Below are positions 1 through 6,520 of a stretch of 14,557 nt of DNA, piece by piece. Numbering within the stretch: the first letter of the stretch is position 1; the number at the start of each line of letters is the position of its first letter. This stretch comes from Bacillota bacterium (GTDB taxonomy: Bacteria > Bacillota > Clostridia > Christensenellales > Aristaeellaceae): NCBI GenBank assembly GCA_023392755.1, contig JAEWNM010000366.1, forward strand, positions 1-14,557. Reading direction: 5' to 3'. Under the pieces are notes generated by a model. The model saw only the letters and a list, made by a program, of their open reading frames with translations, ran no database searches and had not been told where the DNA came from. Position numbers and translations under genes: made by a program.

Positions 1-192
1 CGGCTTCCTGGCGGCGATGCTTTTGATACCTGTGTTTCTAGTGCTCGCCAGCCGATCGAAAGCTTTTTTAACTGGCTTCATGAGAAGACCGGCATTCAGA
101 CCGCCTCCAAGGTTCGCTCCTTCAAGGATTTGCTCTTGCATCTCTTTGGCAGGCTCGCCGCTGCTTTATGCTTGCTCGCATTCCAGTTTTAA
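1..192 (+). CDS. DDE-type transposase, C-terminal part (5' end outside window)
   Basis: Reading frame 1 is open from the first base and ends in TAA. It encodes about 63 residues, including the stretch SSARQPIESFFNWLHEKTG, then QTASKVRS, then a hydrophobic tail LLLHLFGRLAAALCLL. The pattern (S)xRQPIESFFNW..EKT..Q.ASKVRS is recalled from the C-terminal end of IS4-like DDE transposases found in Clostridia and Bacteroides; the E of QPIES would be the last acidic residue of the DDE triad. The family assignment (IS4-like) is from memory and uncertain. Whether the gene is complete cannot be told because the N-terminal part lies outside the window. A reading frame in another phase (17-199) covers the same bases but encodes nothing recognisable. 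No clear terminal inverted repeat could be identified downstream without the other end of the element. Confidence 0.72.
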   Translation, partial: RLPGGDAFDTCVSSARQPIESFFNWLHEKTGIQTASKVRSFKDLLLHLFGRLAAALCLLAFQF

Positions 193-280
193 CCCTTGAT
201 TCGCATTATCAATGTGAGCGATCACCATATAAAGTGGGGCATGCCATGTAATTGTTCACCCAACTGTTCCCATAACCTAT

Positions 281-337
281 TGCGCAGGCCTCCCTGTGAC
301 AAATGCACAGGAAATTGAAGGCCTGCGCATTTTTTTT
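281..337 (+). terminator. Composite rho-independent terminator
   Basis: A perfect 10-bp stem is formed by TGCGCAGGCC (281-290) and GGCCTGCGCA (320-329). It is followed directly by a run of eight T (330-337). Inside the loop there is a second 6-bp stem, CCTGTG (293-298) with CACAGG (306-311). It would stop transcription leaving the transposase and insulate the downstream regulator gene. Confidence 0.85.
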
Positions 338-360
338 AAGACGGTTCATGTTGTTTGCTA

Positions 361-389
361 TTGACCGGTGCAGATCAAAATCGTATAAT
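361..389 (+). promoter_or_regulatory. Sigma-A type promoter of the two-component operon
   Basis: A -35 box TTGACC (361-366) and a perfect -10 box TATAAT (384-389) are separated by 17 bp. A start near base 396 would give a leader of about 97 nt before the ATG at 493. It sits just downstream of the hairpin terminator, as expected for an independent unit. Confidence 0.8.
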
Positions 390-477
390 ACTACAAAAAG
401 AAGTGGTACATAGTTGGATGATTGATCCAAAGAAGGGCATTTTTAGCTGGGAAACAGAATAAATCAAACAGGTGGTG

Positions 478-485
478 GGGAGGGG
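478..485 (+). promoter_or_regulatory. Ribosome binding site that sets the response-regulator start
   Basis: GGGAGGGG lies 7 nt before the ATG at 493. It therefore argues against the GTG codons at 472 and 475, which would be upstream of or inside the site. Confidence 0.7.
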
Positions 486-492
486 CTTTTTG

Positions 493-2043
493 ATGCGGCT
501 TCTATTGGTGGACGATGAGTTCTTTGTGCGCGAGCGCATACTGAAGCAGCTGGATTGGCGTGCTCTGAATATTGACGAGCTGCGCGAAGCCGCCAATGGC
601 ACGGAGGCAATTCACCTGATGCAGAACTTCAGGCCCGACATTTTGCTTACCGATGTGCGCATGCCTCAGATGGATGGCATCAAGCTAGCGGAGGAGGTAA
701 GCCGTTTTAAGCCTGATTGCAAGATCATTTTTATCAGCGGGTACTCGGACGTTCCGTATTTGCGAAGCGCCATTCGCCTGCATGCGGTCAGCTATGTGGA
801 AAAACCAATCGATATGGAGGAGCTGGCGGGTTCCATCCGCAGTGCGACCCAGGAGCTGTATCACGAGCAGATGGCAGAAAACGGACTGATGATTCTTCAG
901 CAAAAAGATCAACTAAGCAGGCTGGAATCCATCGCCAAGGGGCTTGTACAGACGGACATGACACAAGGCGCTGTGGAAACATTGCGCAAGGCGATGGATA
1001 TATCGGCCATGAAACATTTCGTTACCGTTATCATCCATCTTGTCCGCGGCGCAGAGGAGGATATCCCGAACTGTGAGGATATCATGGAGATTCTGCCCCA
1101 GGCGTTTCCTGCCGATGTCGTCACCTGCTTAAGCTTTGTAAAGCAGGATAGGGCGGTCGTTCATCTGCTCAGCCGCTCGGCCAGCATACGGCGGCATGAT
1201 GTAATGGACCAGTATTTCCACACATTGACGAACCTGCTTTCCCTGCGTGGGCTTAGTGCGGTGTATTCCGTCGGCCAGTATGCTTTGGCTCCGGAAGGAT
1301 TGCCGGAATCCTACAATAGAGCGCAGCAGACGCTGGCCCGCTGCTATTACAAAAGGCCCGGCCATGTTTGCTATTACCAGGCACACAACCTGAACAGCTT
1401 TGATTTGGAGAGCATCTCCCTCTCGGAGTTTTCCCATGCATTGAAGAAGGAAACATCCCATGCCATTTTGTTTCTGGTGCGCAGCATCACGGCCAACATC
1501 AAGGTGAATGACGCCACGCCGCCCGGTCAGGTCATACGCTTTTTCTATTCCGTTATCGTTTTGCTGATACGCGCTGCCGAAAAGGCAAATGTGGTCATTT
1601 TCGATGATTTTGACGATGAATATCAGGTGTGGGAGCATATCAACCGCCTTGATTTCCTGGATATGCTGTGCGACTTCCTTGCCGGGGCTATTGAGCGCTA
1701 TTACGCAAAACTTCAGTGCAGCGCCACAAATAATTCCGTGGTCAACCGTATCATCCGGTATCTGGAGCAAAATTACCAAAATCCCGATTTGAGCATTACC
1801 ATGATCTCCGAGAGCATGAAGCTGTCATCTACTTATATCTGCCATCTTTTCAAAAGCACCACAGGCATCACGCTGGGCAGCTATCTGACGAAGCTTAGAA
1901 TCAACAAGGCGCTGGAATTGATGGAACGCGGCGAATATCGCGTGAAGGATATTGCAAGGATGGTAGGCTACCGCAACGGCAATTATTTTTCCTACAAGTT
2001 TAAAAGGAGAATGGGGTATTCCCCCAGCGGTACGGAAAATTGA
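493..2043 (+). CDS. YesN-like response regulator (REC + AraC-type HTH)
   Basis: Cytoplasmic transcription regulator, the output half of a two-component system with the next gene. Residues 1-120 form a receiver domain beginning MRLLLVDDE. It shows the acidic pair D7/D8, the phospho-acceptor D54 in LLTDVRMPQMDG, S82 in ISGYSD and K104 in EKP. A long middle region (about 120-410) is typical of the YesN group and has no catalytic motif. Residues about 417-515 form the double helix-turn-helix AraC domain, including MISESMKLSSTYICHLFK and VKDIARMVGYRNGNYFSYKF; the protein ends shortly after the usual GYSPS. The ATG at 493 was chosen because of the ribosome site in front and because it gives the canonical receiver start. 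The stop overlaps the kinase start. By family knowledge such regulators activate nearby sugar-importer operons, so the permease operon at 4586 is the likely target. Confidence 0.93.
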   Translation: MRLLLVDDEFFVRERILKQLDWRALNIDELREAANGTEAIHLMQNFRPDILLTDVRMPQMDGIKLAEEVSRFKPDCKIIFISGYSDVPYLRSAIRLHAVSYVEKPIDMEELAGSIRSATQELYHEQMAENGLMILQQKDQLSRLESIAKGLVQTDMTQGAVETLRKAMDISAMKHFVTVIIHLVRGAEEDIPNCEDIMEILPQAFPADVVTCLSFVKQDRAVVHLLSRSASIRRHDVMDQYFHTLTNLLSLRGLSAVYSVGQYALAPEGLPESYNRAQQTLARCYYKRPGHVCYYQAHNLNSFDLESISLSEFSHALKKETSHAILFLVRSITANIKVNDATPPGQVIRFFYSVIVLLIRAAEKANVVIFDDFDDEYQVWEHINRLDFLDMLCDFLAGAIERYYAKLQCSATNNSVVNRIIRYLEQNYQNPDLSITMISESMKLSSTYICHLFKSTTGITLGSYLTKLRINKALELMERGEYRVKDIARMVGYRNGNYFSYKFKRRMGYSPSGTEN

Positions 2044-3875
2044 GCACCCCGCAGCGTATTCTCTTGCGCCTGCCCAGGTTTTTGGCAGGAAGGTTCCGGT
2101 ATCTTCGTGTGGGCACAAAACTCAGCGTGCTTATACTGTTCTCCGTATTTGTGCCGCTTATGATCTCGCTGCTTCTGTTCAACAAGTATACGACCGATAC
2201 GGTGTACAGCACTGTCCGGGGCACGGCGGAGAACTCGTTTTCACAATTGTATGATATTTTTGCCAGCCGCTTTGAAGCCATACGCCAGGACACTTCGCTT
2301 CTGCAGCTTGACGAGGCGGCCAGGGAACTGCTGCAGCTGAATACGTCGGAAAAGGATATACTGGTTCAAATCAGGATGAAGTCCCAGGTGACTTCGACCA
2401 TCAATTTTATTGAAAATAAAAACATATGGGGCATGCGCATGCGCGTATACGTCCCTTCCAGAAGAAGCCTTTTTTATGACAATCAACATTTTTTTCCTTT
2501 ATCCATTGCAGGCGGAATGGCCTGGTTCAACGAGCTGACAAGCAAGCCGTATAAAAATATGTGGGTATATAGCCCGAAGGGCAATCAGGGAAACGGGAAT
2601 GATTCCGTCAGCGGCACGGTATTTTCCTATCTGGTGCGTGTCTGCGACCCTGAAAACTACAAAAAAACCACATCCGTGCTGCAATTGAATTTTTCGGGCG
2701 AAGAGGTGCTGGATACCATGCGGCAGTCCCTGCCGGTGATGGACGGCGCGTCGGTATATCTGGTCAGCGCCGATGGGCATACCATTATACAGGCCTACAG
2801 CGGGGATCATTCTGTGCCGCTGCCCGAACATATCTGTTCCATGAGCTTCAGCAAAACTACCTGGGACACGTTTGTTTGGAAGGGCACCGAATTTCACGTG
2901 CAAAAGCGCGCGTTTAAAAGCAACCCATGGCAGCTTGTGATGCTTATCCCCTTTGGGAATAGCTTTGATACGCTGCTCAACAATGCCCAGTGGAGCACCT
3001 TTCTGATGCTGGCCCTTATATGCGGCATCTTTATATTCGTTATTTCCATGCTGTTTTCCAGGGGGATCATCAACCGTATCGCCCTGGTTTCCTACGGCAT
3101 GAGCAGCCTGAAAAACGGCGTTCTGCAGCCTCTGCCCGAACCCAAAGTGCGGGATGAGGTGGGCGTGCTGATCGAAAGCTACAATTATCTCACAGATGAG
3201 CTGAACCTGCTCACCGCGGCGCGTTCCATGGCGGATACCAGTCAGAAGCATGCGGAACTGAAGGCGCTTCAGGCGCAGATCAATCCCCACTTTCTATACA
3301 ATACGCTGGAGATGATCAACTATTTCGCTTTCATGGGCAATGCCGCCCAGGTGGAGCGCATTGTCATGCTGCTGTCACGCTTTTATAGGCTGTGCCTGAA
3401 TCAGGGCGCGGAATTTTCCACCCTGGAGCAGGAGCTTGATCTGACAAACGCATACTGGAGCATACAGGATATACGCTATGAGGGGAAGATTCAATTGGAG
3501 CAAAAGGTTCAGCCGGAGCTTCTTAACCACAGGGTGCCCCACATCATCCTCCAGCCGATTGTGGAAAACGCGATCCACCACGGCATTATGAACCGGGAGG
3601 ATCAAACCGGAATGATTTCCATCCACGGGGAAATACGGGGCGGTGATATGGTTCTCACGGTTTCCGATAACGGCGCGGGCATGTCCGAGGAGAGGCTGCG
3701 GCAAATATCCGAAGGCATGGACCTGCAATACGATATGACGGCAGGCGGTAGCCATTACGGCCTGCGAAACATTCATGAGCGGCTGCAAAACTTTTTCGGG
3801 TCAGGTTATGGCTTGAGCTTTCAAAGCGTGCCAGGCCAAGGCACGGCCGTCACGGTGAGGCTTCCGCTCCAATAA
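2040..3875 (+). CDS. YesM-like sensor histidine kinase
   Basis: Membrane sensor kinase partnering the regulator upstream. A first membrane helix (about 27-47) and a second (about 319-341) bracket an extracellular Cache-type sensing region of about 270 residues. After a HAMP-like linker (342-395) comes the His_kinase domain with H417 in QAQINPHFLYNTLEM. The ATPase domain follows, with an N box (QPIVENAIHHG, N510), DNGAGM (543-548), YGLRNIHERL and GQGT (599-602). All residues needed for activity are present. The start is TTG at 2040, overlapping the regulator's TGA as TTGA, which suggests translational coupling. The ribosome site there is weak (ACGGAA), so a later start, for example GTG at 2109 just before the first helix, cannot be excluded. 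The extracellular ligand is unknown; a sugar or oligosaccharide is inferred from the neighbouring importer. Confidence 0.93.
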   Translation: MSTPQRILLRLPRFLAGRFRYLRVGTKLSVLILFSVFVPLMISLLLFNKYTTDTVYSTVRGTAENSFSQLYDIFASRFEAIRQDTSLLQLDEAARELLQLNTSEKDILVQIRMKSQVTSTINFIENKNIWGMRMRVYVPSRRSLFYDNQHFFPLSIAGGMAWFNELTSKPYKNMWVYSPKGNQGNGNDSVSGTVFSYLVRVCDPENYKKTTSVLQLNFSGEEVLDTMRQSLPVMDGASVYLVSADGHTIIQAYSGDHSVPLPEHICSMSFSKTTWDTFVWKGTEFHVQKRAFKSNPWQLVMLIPFGNSFDTLLNNAQWSTFLMLALICGIFIFVISMLFSRGIINRIALVSYGMSSLKNGVLQPLPEPKVRDEVGVLIESYNYLTDELNLLTAARSMADTSQKHAELKALQAQINPHFLYNTLEMINYFAFMGNAAQVERIVMLLSRFYRLCLNQGAEFSTLEQELDLTNAYWSIQDIRYEGKIQLEQKVQPELLNHRVPHIILQPIVENAIHHGIMNREDQTGMISIHGEIRGGDMVLTVSDNGAGMSEERLRQISEGMDLQYDMTAGGSHYGLRNIHERLQNFFGSGYGLSFQSVPGQGTAVTVRLPLQ

Positions 3876-3878
3876 AAA

Positions 3879-3909
3879 AAGCCGCCGCACCGGTACCGTG
3901 CGGCGGTTT
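3879..3909. terminator. Bidirectional terminator between kinase and PNPOx-family gene
   Basis: A 9-bp perfect stem, CCGCCGCAC (3882-3890) with GTGCGGCGG (3898-3906), has a 7-nt loop. It is followed by TTT on the plus strand and preceded by seven A (3874-3880), which read as a T run on the minus strand. It is therefore strongest for the minus-strand gene ending at 3925 but also ends the kinase transcript. Confidence 0.82.
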
Positions 3910-3924
3910 CATTAACAATTAACA

Positions 3925-4332
3925 TCAGAAGCGTACGGTGTACGGCGGGGTTGTGGGGGGGAAAGCTTCCAGCACGGCCTCGCCGTTTTCCAGGTAAAAC
4001 ACCTCAAAAATCGGGTTATCGGGGCTCTTGTACAGGCCTTTCACGCCGGGCATGGCATCCATTACCTTTTCCTTTGCCGTAAGCGACGCGTCAAACACCA
4101 CATGGCCGCTCAAACGCAGGTATTGGGAAAAGTCGGGTTTTGTGAAAATGACCTCGGCATAGGGCACATCCTTCAGCTGTGCAAAGACTTTCTTTGTGTT
4201 GTTTGTGCAGAACCAGAATTTGTTGTCCTCGTAAAAGCCAAAGCCGAAAGGGCGCACCCGCGGCTGCTCTCCGTCCGCCGTGGCGAAATAGCCCACCCCG
4301 ACGCTTTTGATGAAGTCAACGATTTTTTGCAT
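3925..4332 (-). CDS. Pyridoxamine 5'-phosphate oxidase-family (FMN-binding split barrel) protein
   Basis: A small cytoplasmic protein of 135 residues with the pattern of PNPOx-like flavin-binding proteins of Clostridia. It has an N-terminal helix MQKIVDFIKSVGVGYFATAD, then PRVRPFGFGFYEDNKFWFCTNNTKKVFAQL, then AEVIFTKPDFSQYLRLSGHVVF. The central part YLRLSGHVVFD corresponds to the strand pair that usually packs against FMN. Its length is normal for the single-domain family; true pyridoxamine phosphate oxidases are longer, so a biosynthetic role in vitamin B6 is unlikely. The exact reaction is unknown; members often bind FMN or F420 and reduce small molecules. The start is supported by GAGGAGG about 6-8 nt upstream of the ATG. 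It is a lone gene, divergent from the importer operon and convergent with the kinase. Confidence 0.85.
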   Translation of the reverse strand: MQKIVDFIKSVGVGYFATADGEQPRVRPFGFGFYEDNKFWFCTNNTKKVFAQLKDVPYAEVIFTKPDFSQYLRLSGHVVFDASLTAKEKVMDAMPGVKGLYKSPDNPIFEVFYLENGEAVLEAFPPTTPPYTVRF

Positions 4333-4373
4333 AATGCTTCCTCCTCATTCCCGGGTTGAATTTGTTTGGTTCC

Positions 4374-4379
4374 ATTATA
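4374..4379 (-). promoter_or_regulatory. Possible -10 box of the PNPOx-family gene
   Basis: Read on the minus strand this is TATAAT, about 42 bp before the start codon. No good -35 box is found at the normal distance, so only the -10 element is proposed. Confidence 0.4.
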
Positions 4380-4467
4380 GCTGCTTGCCGCCGGGAAAAG
4401 CTATACGATTCCCTGCGGTTTATTCGATATTTTGTTTTTGTTCATTTTGCGAAGGGAGTTGCTGTTT

Positions 4468-4491
4468 ATCTTGATCAAATCATGACAAGAT
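4468..4491. promoter_or_regulatory. Candidate operator: inverted repeat upstream of the importer operon
   Basis: ATCTTG (4468-4473) and CAAGAT (4486-4491) form a 6-bp inverted repeat separated by 12 bp. The site would lie about 60-85 bp upstream of the likely transcription start of the permease operon, a reasonable place for an activator. Six base pairs can occur by chance; binding by the YesN-like regulator is an inference. Confidence 0.3.
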
Positions 4492-4513
4492 TTCTATGCT
4501 AACCGCAGTTATT

Positions 4514-4546
4514 TTGAGAGAAGCGTTCATTCGGTCCATGTATAAT
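4514..4546 (+). promoter_or_regulatory. Likely promoter of the importer operon, activator-dependent type
   Basis: A perfect -10 box TATAAT lies at 4541-4546. The nearest -35-like sequence, TTGAGA (4514-4519), is 21 bp away, too far for efficient unaided use. A perfect -10 without a well-placed -35 fits a promoter that needs an activator such as the neighbouring response regulator. The leader to the GTG at 4586 would be about 33 nt. Confidence 0.55.
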
Positions 4547-4585
4547 AGAACCATAGAAAACGCGTAAAGTGAAGGAGGGATCGCC

Positions 4586-5536
4586 GTGCATGGGAATGCC
4601 CTGAAAGCATCCCCTCTCGGTTCCAATCGGATTCTCAGGCGTACGTGGAACAACAAATATCTCTATTTGATGCTGCTGCCGGCGCTGGCATACGTCATCA
4701 TATTCTCCTATCTCCCCATGGGCGGGATCATCATCGCTTTTAAAAACTTCAACTATGTGAAGGGTATTTTCGGAAGCGACTGGGTGGGCTTTAAGAACTT
4801 CAAATTCCTTTTCATGTCCAATAAGCTTTGGTTTTTAACCCGGAACACACTGCTTTACAACCTTGCGTTCATGACCGTCGGCATGCTGGTCGAAGTCGGC
4901 TTCGCCATTATCATCAACGAGCTGACAAGCCGCAGGTTCAAGCGGGTGTTTCAATCGTTCATGTTTTTACCGTACTTCATCTCCTGGGTTGTGGTGGCAG
5001 CTATCGTACAGGCCATATTCAGCTATGAGTACGGCTTGGTCAACGGAATTCTATCCTCCCTGGGCGCCAAACGCATCAACATGTATGCCAATGCCGATTA
5101 CTGGCCTTTTCTGCTGGTGCTGTTCCGTGTTTGGAAGAGCTCCGGCTATGGCTCCGTCGTCTACCTGGCCACAATCACCGGCATAGACCAGGAATTGTAT
5201 GAGGCGGCGTCCATTGACGGGGCGAATCTTTGGCAGCGTATTCGTTATATAACCATACCGTGCCTTGTGCCGACCATGATTATTATGTTCCTGCTGGCAT
5301 TGGGGCAGGTGTTCCGCGGCGACTTTGGGCTGTTTTACCAGCTTATAGGCAACAACGCGGCCCTGCTGCCCAAGGCTGATATCCTTGATCTGTTTATCTA
5401 CCGTGCGCTGGCATCCACAAGCGACCTGGGCATGGCAGGCGCGGCCGGCCTTTATCAATCCGTGCTTTGCTTCGTAACGATTATGACGGTCAACGGCATC
5501 ATCAAAAAGCGGCAGCCCGATTACTCACTGTTTTAA
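4586..5536 (+). CDS. LplB-type sugar ABC transporter permease
   Basis: Inner-membrane subunit of a CUT1-family polysaccharide/oligosaccharide importer. The 316 residues show six predicted membrane helices, starting with YLYLMLLPALAYVIIFSYLPMGG, a typical opening of the LplB/YteP group. The cytoplasmic ATPase-contact (EAA) loop is EAASIDGANLWQRIRYITIP, residues 206-225. It ends with the usual KKRQPDYSLF tail. The GTG start is supported by AAGGAGG (4572-4578) 7 nt upstream. It is the first gene of a three-gene operon; the next permease begins 16 bp after its stop. No ATPase is encoded nearby, which is usual for this group because one MsmX/UgpC-type ATPase serves several importers. The substrate cannot be read from the sequence. 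Confidence 0.94.
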   Translation: MHGNALKASPLGSNRILRRTWNNKYLYLMLLPALAYVIIFSYLPMGGIIIAFKNFNYVKGIFGSDWVGFKNFKFLFMSNKLWFLTRNTLLYNLAFMTVGMLVEVGFAIIINELTSRRFKRVFQSFMFLPYFISWVVVAAIVQAIFSYEYGLVNGILSSLGAKRINMYANADYWPFLLVLFRVWKSSGYGSVVYLATITGIDQELYEAASIDGANLWQRIRYITIPCLVPTMIIMFLLALGQVFRGDFGLFYQLIGNNAALLPKADILDLFIYRALASTSDLGMAGAAGLYQSVLCFVTIMTVNGIIKKRQPDYSLF

Positions 5537-5552
5537 GAAAGGGGCGCTTATC

Positions 5553-6479
5553 ATGATCGGACGGGTTTTGAAAGCCCCTGCGCGAAACAGGATCAGGCAA
5601 AGGGACAAGATGCTGTTCAATACGCTGGGGTATCTGCTGGTTTCGTTGTTCGGCCTGGCCTGCGTGCTTCCGTTTTTGCTCATTGTCATCACCTCTTTTA
5701 CAAGCGAATCCTCCCTTATGCGCAACGGATATACCTTTTTCATCAAAGAATTCTCCACGGAGGCTTACGGCCTGGCATTCCGCAATCCGAGCCGCATCCT
5801 GTGGGCATACCGCAACACCGTTTGCGTCACCATCATCGGCGCGAGCATGTCCGTAATGCTGTCCTCCATGACCGGCTATGTATTGCAGCGCAAAGATTTT
5901 CAAGGGCGCAACGGCATTTCGCTCTTCTTCTTCTTCACAACGCTGTTTAACGGCGGCCTGGTGCCCTGGTATATTCTGTGTACCCGGTACCTTGGCTTCA
6001 AAAATAACTACATTGCGCTGCTGCTGCCCATGATGTTCTCCGTCTGGCATATGATCATCGCCAAGAATTTCATGAGGAGCATACCGTATGAGATTACGGA
6101 ATCGGCGAAAATAGACGGCGCGAATGACCTTCGTATTTTCTTCCAGCTTATCCTGCCGCTGTGCAAGCCGCTGGTTGCAACGCTGGGCCTGTTCTCGGCA
6201 CTGGCCTATTGGAACGATTGGTACAACTCCATGCTGTTTATCACAAAGGAGCAAAAGATGAGCCTGCAATACTTTTTGCAGGAGATGATCAACAGCATAC
6301 AGGCGCTGAAAAATCTGGTATCCATGGGCGCGGACCCGGGCAGCGTCATGATTTCATTGCCGCAGGAAACGATGAAAATGGCGATGACGGTTATCACTAC
6401 GGGGCCGATCATTCTTTTGTATCCTTTCGTGCAGCGGTATTTTGTCAAGGGTCTTACCATCGGGGCGGTCAAGGGGTAA
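5553..6479 (+). CDS. YtcP-type sugar ABC transporter permease
   Basis: Second membrane subunit, forming a heterodimer with the preceding permease. It has 308 residues and six predicted helices. Typical family segments are the first helix GYLLVSLFGLACVLPFLLIVITS, TTLFNGGLVPWY, and the EAA loop ESAKIDGANDLRIFFQLILP at residues 183-202. The C-terminal end, YPFVQRYFVKGLTIGAVKG, is the standard ending of the YtcP/CarB-like permease group. The ATG is preceded by AGAAAGGGG at a suitable distance. The gap to the binding-protein gene is 41 bp, so the three genes are co-transcribed. Confidence 0.94.
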   Translation: MIGRVLKAPARNRIRQRDKMLFNTLGYLLVSLFGLACVLPFLLIVITSFTSESSLMRNGYTFFIKEFSTEAYGLAFRNPSRILWAYRNTVCVTIIGASMSVMLSSMTGYVLQRKDFQGRNGISLFFFFTTLFNGGLVPWYILCTRYLGFKNNYIALLLPMMFSVWHMIIAKNFMRSIPYEITESAKIDGANDLRIFFQLILPLCKPLVATLGLFSALAYWNDWYNSMLFITKEQKMSLQYFLQEMINSIQALKNLVSMGADPGSVMISLPQETMKMAMTVITTGPIILLYPFVQRYFVKGLTIGAVKG

Positions 6480-6520
6480 TTCAAGGCGAATGCCTTGACA
6501 ATAAGAAGGAGGGTCATCGA

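Larger units (their letters stand above)
193..492. other. Intergenic region between transposase and yesN-like gene
   Basis: This 300-bp stretch holds no convincing gene. It contains a strong composite hairpin terminator (281-337) and a near-consensus sigma-A promoter (361-389), annotated separately, followed by a leader of about 97 nt. The stretch 193-280 after the transposase stop presumably carries the right end of the insertion element, but no end repeat can be defined from one side. Confidence 0.6.

Noticed and set aside
17..199. 60-residue open frame in a different phase over the transposase end
   Set aside because: Its translation has no family resemblance, while frame 1 over the same bases encodes a recognisable transposase C-terminus.
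5502..6269. Minus-strand open frame of 255 codons opposite the second permease
   Set aside because: It lies antisense to a well-supported membrane protein gene. The composition (rich in Q, H, R) is typical of shadow frames.
6161..6520. In-frame upstream extension of the solute-binding protein (120 extra residues)
   Set aside because: It overlaps the permease gene, has no ribosome site, and would place the clear signal peptide in the middle of the protein. The ATG at 6521 has AAGGAGGG in front.
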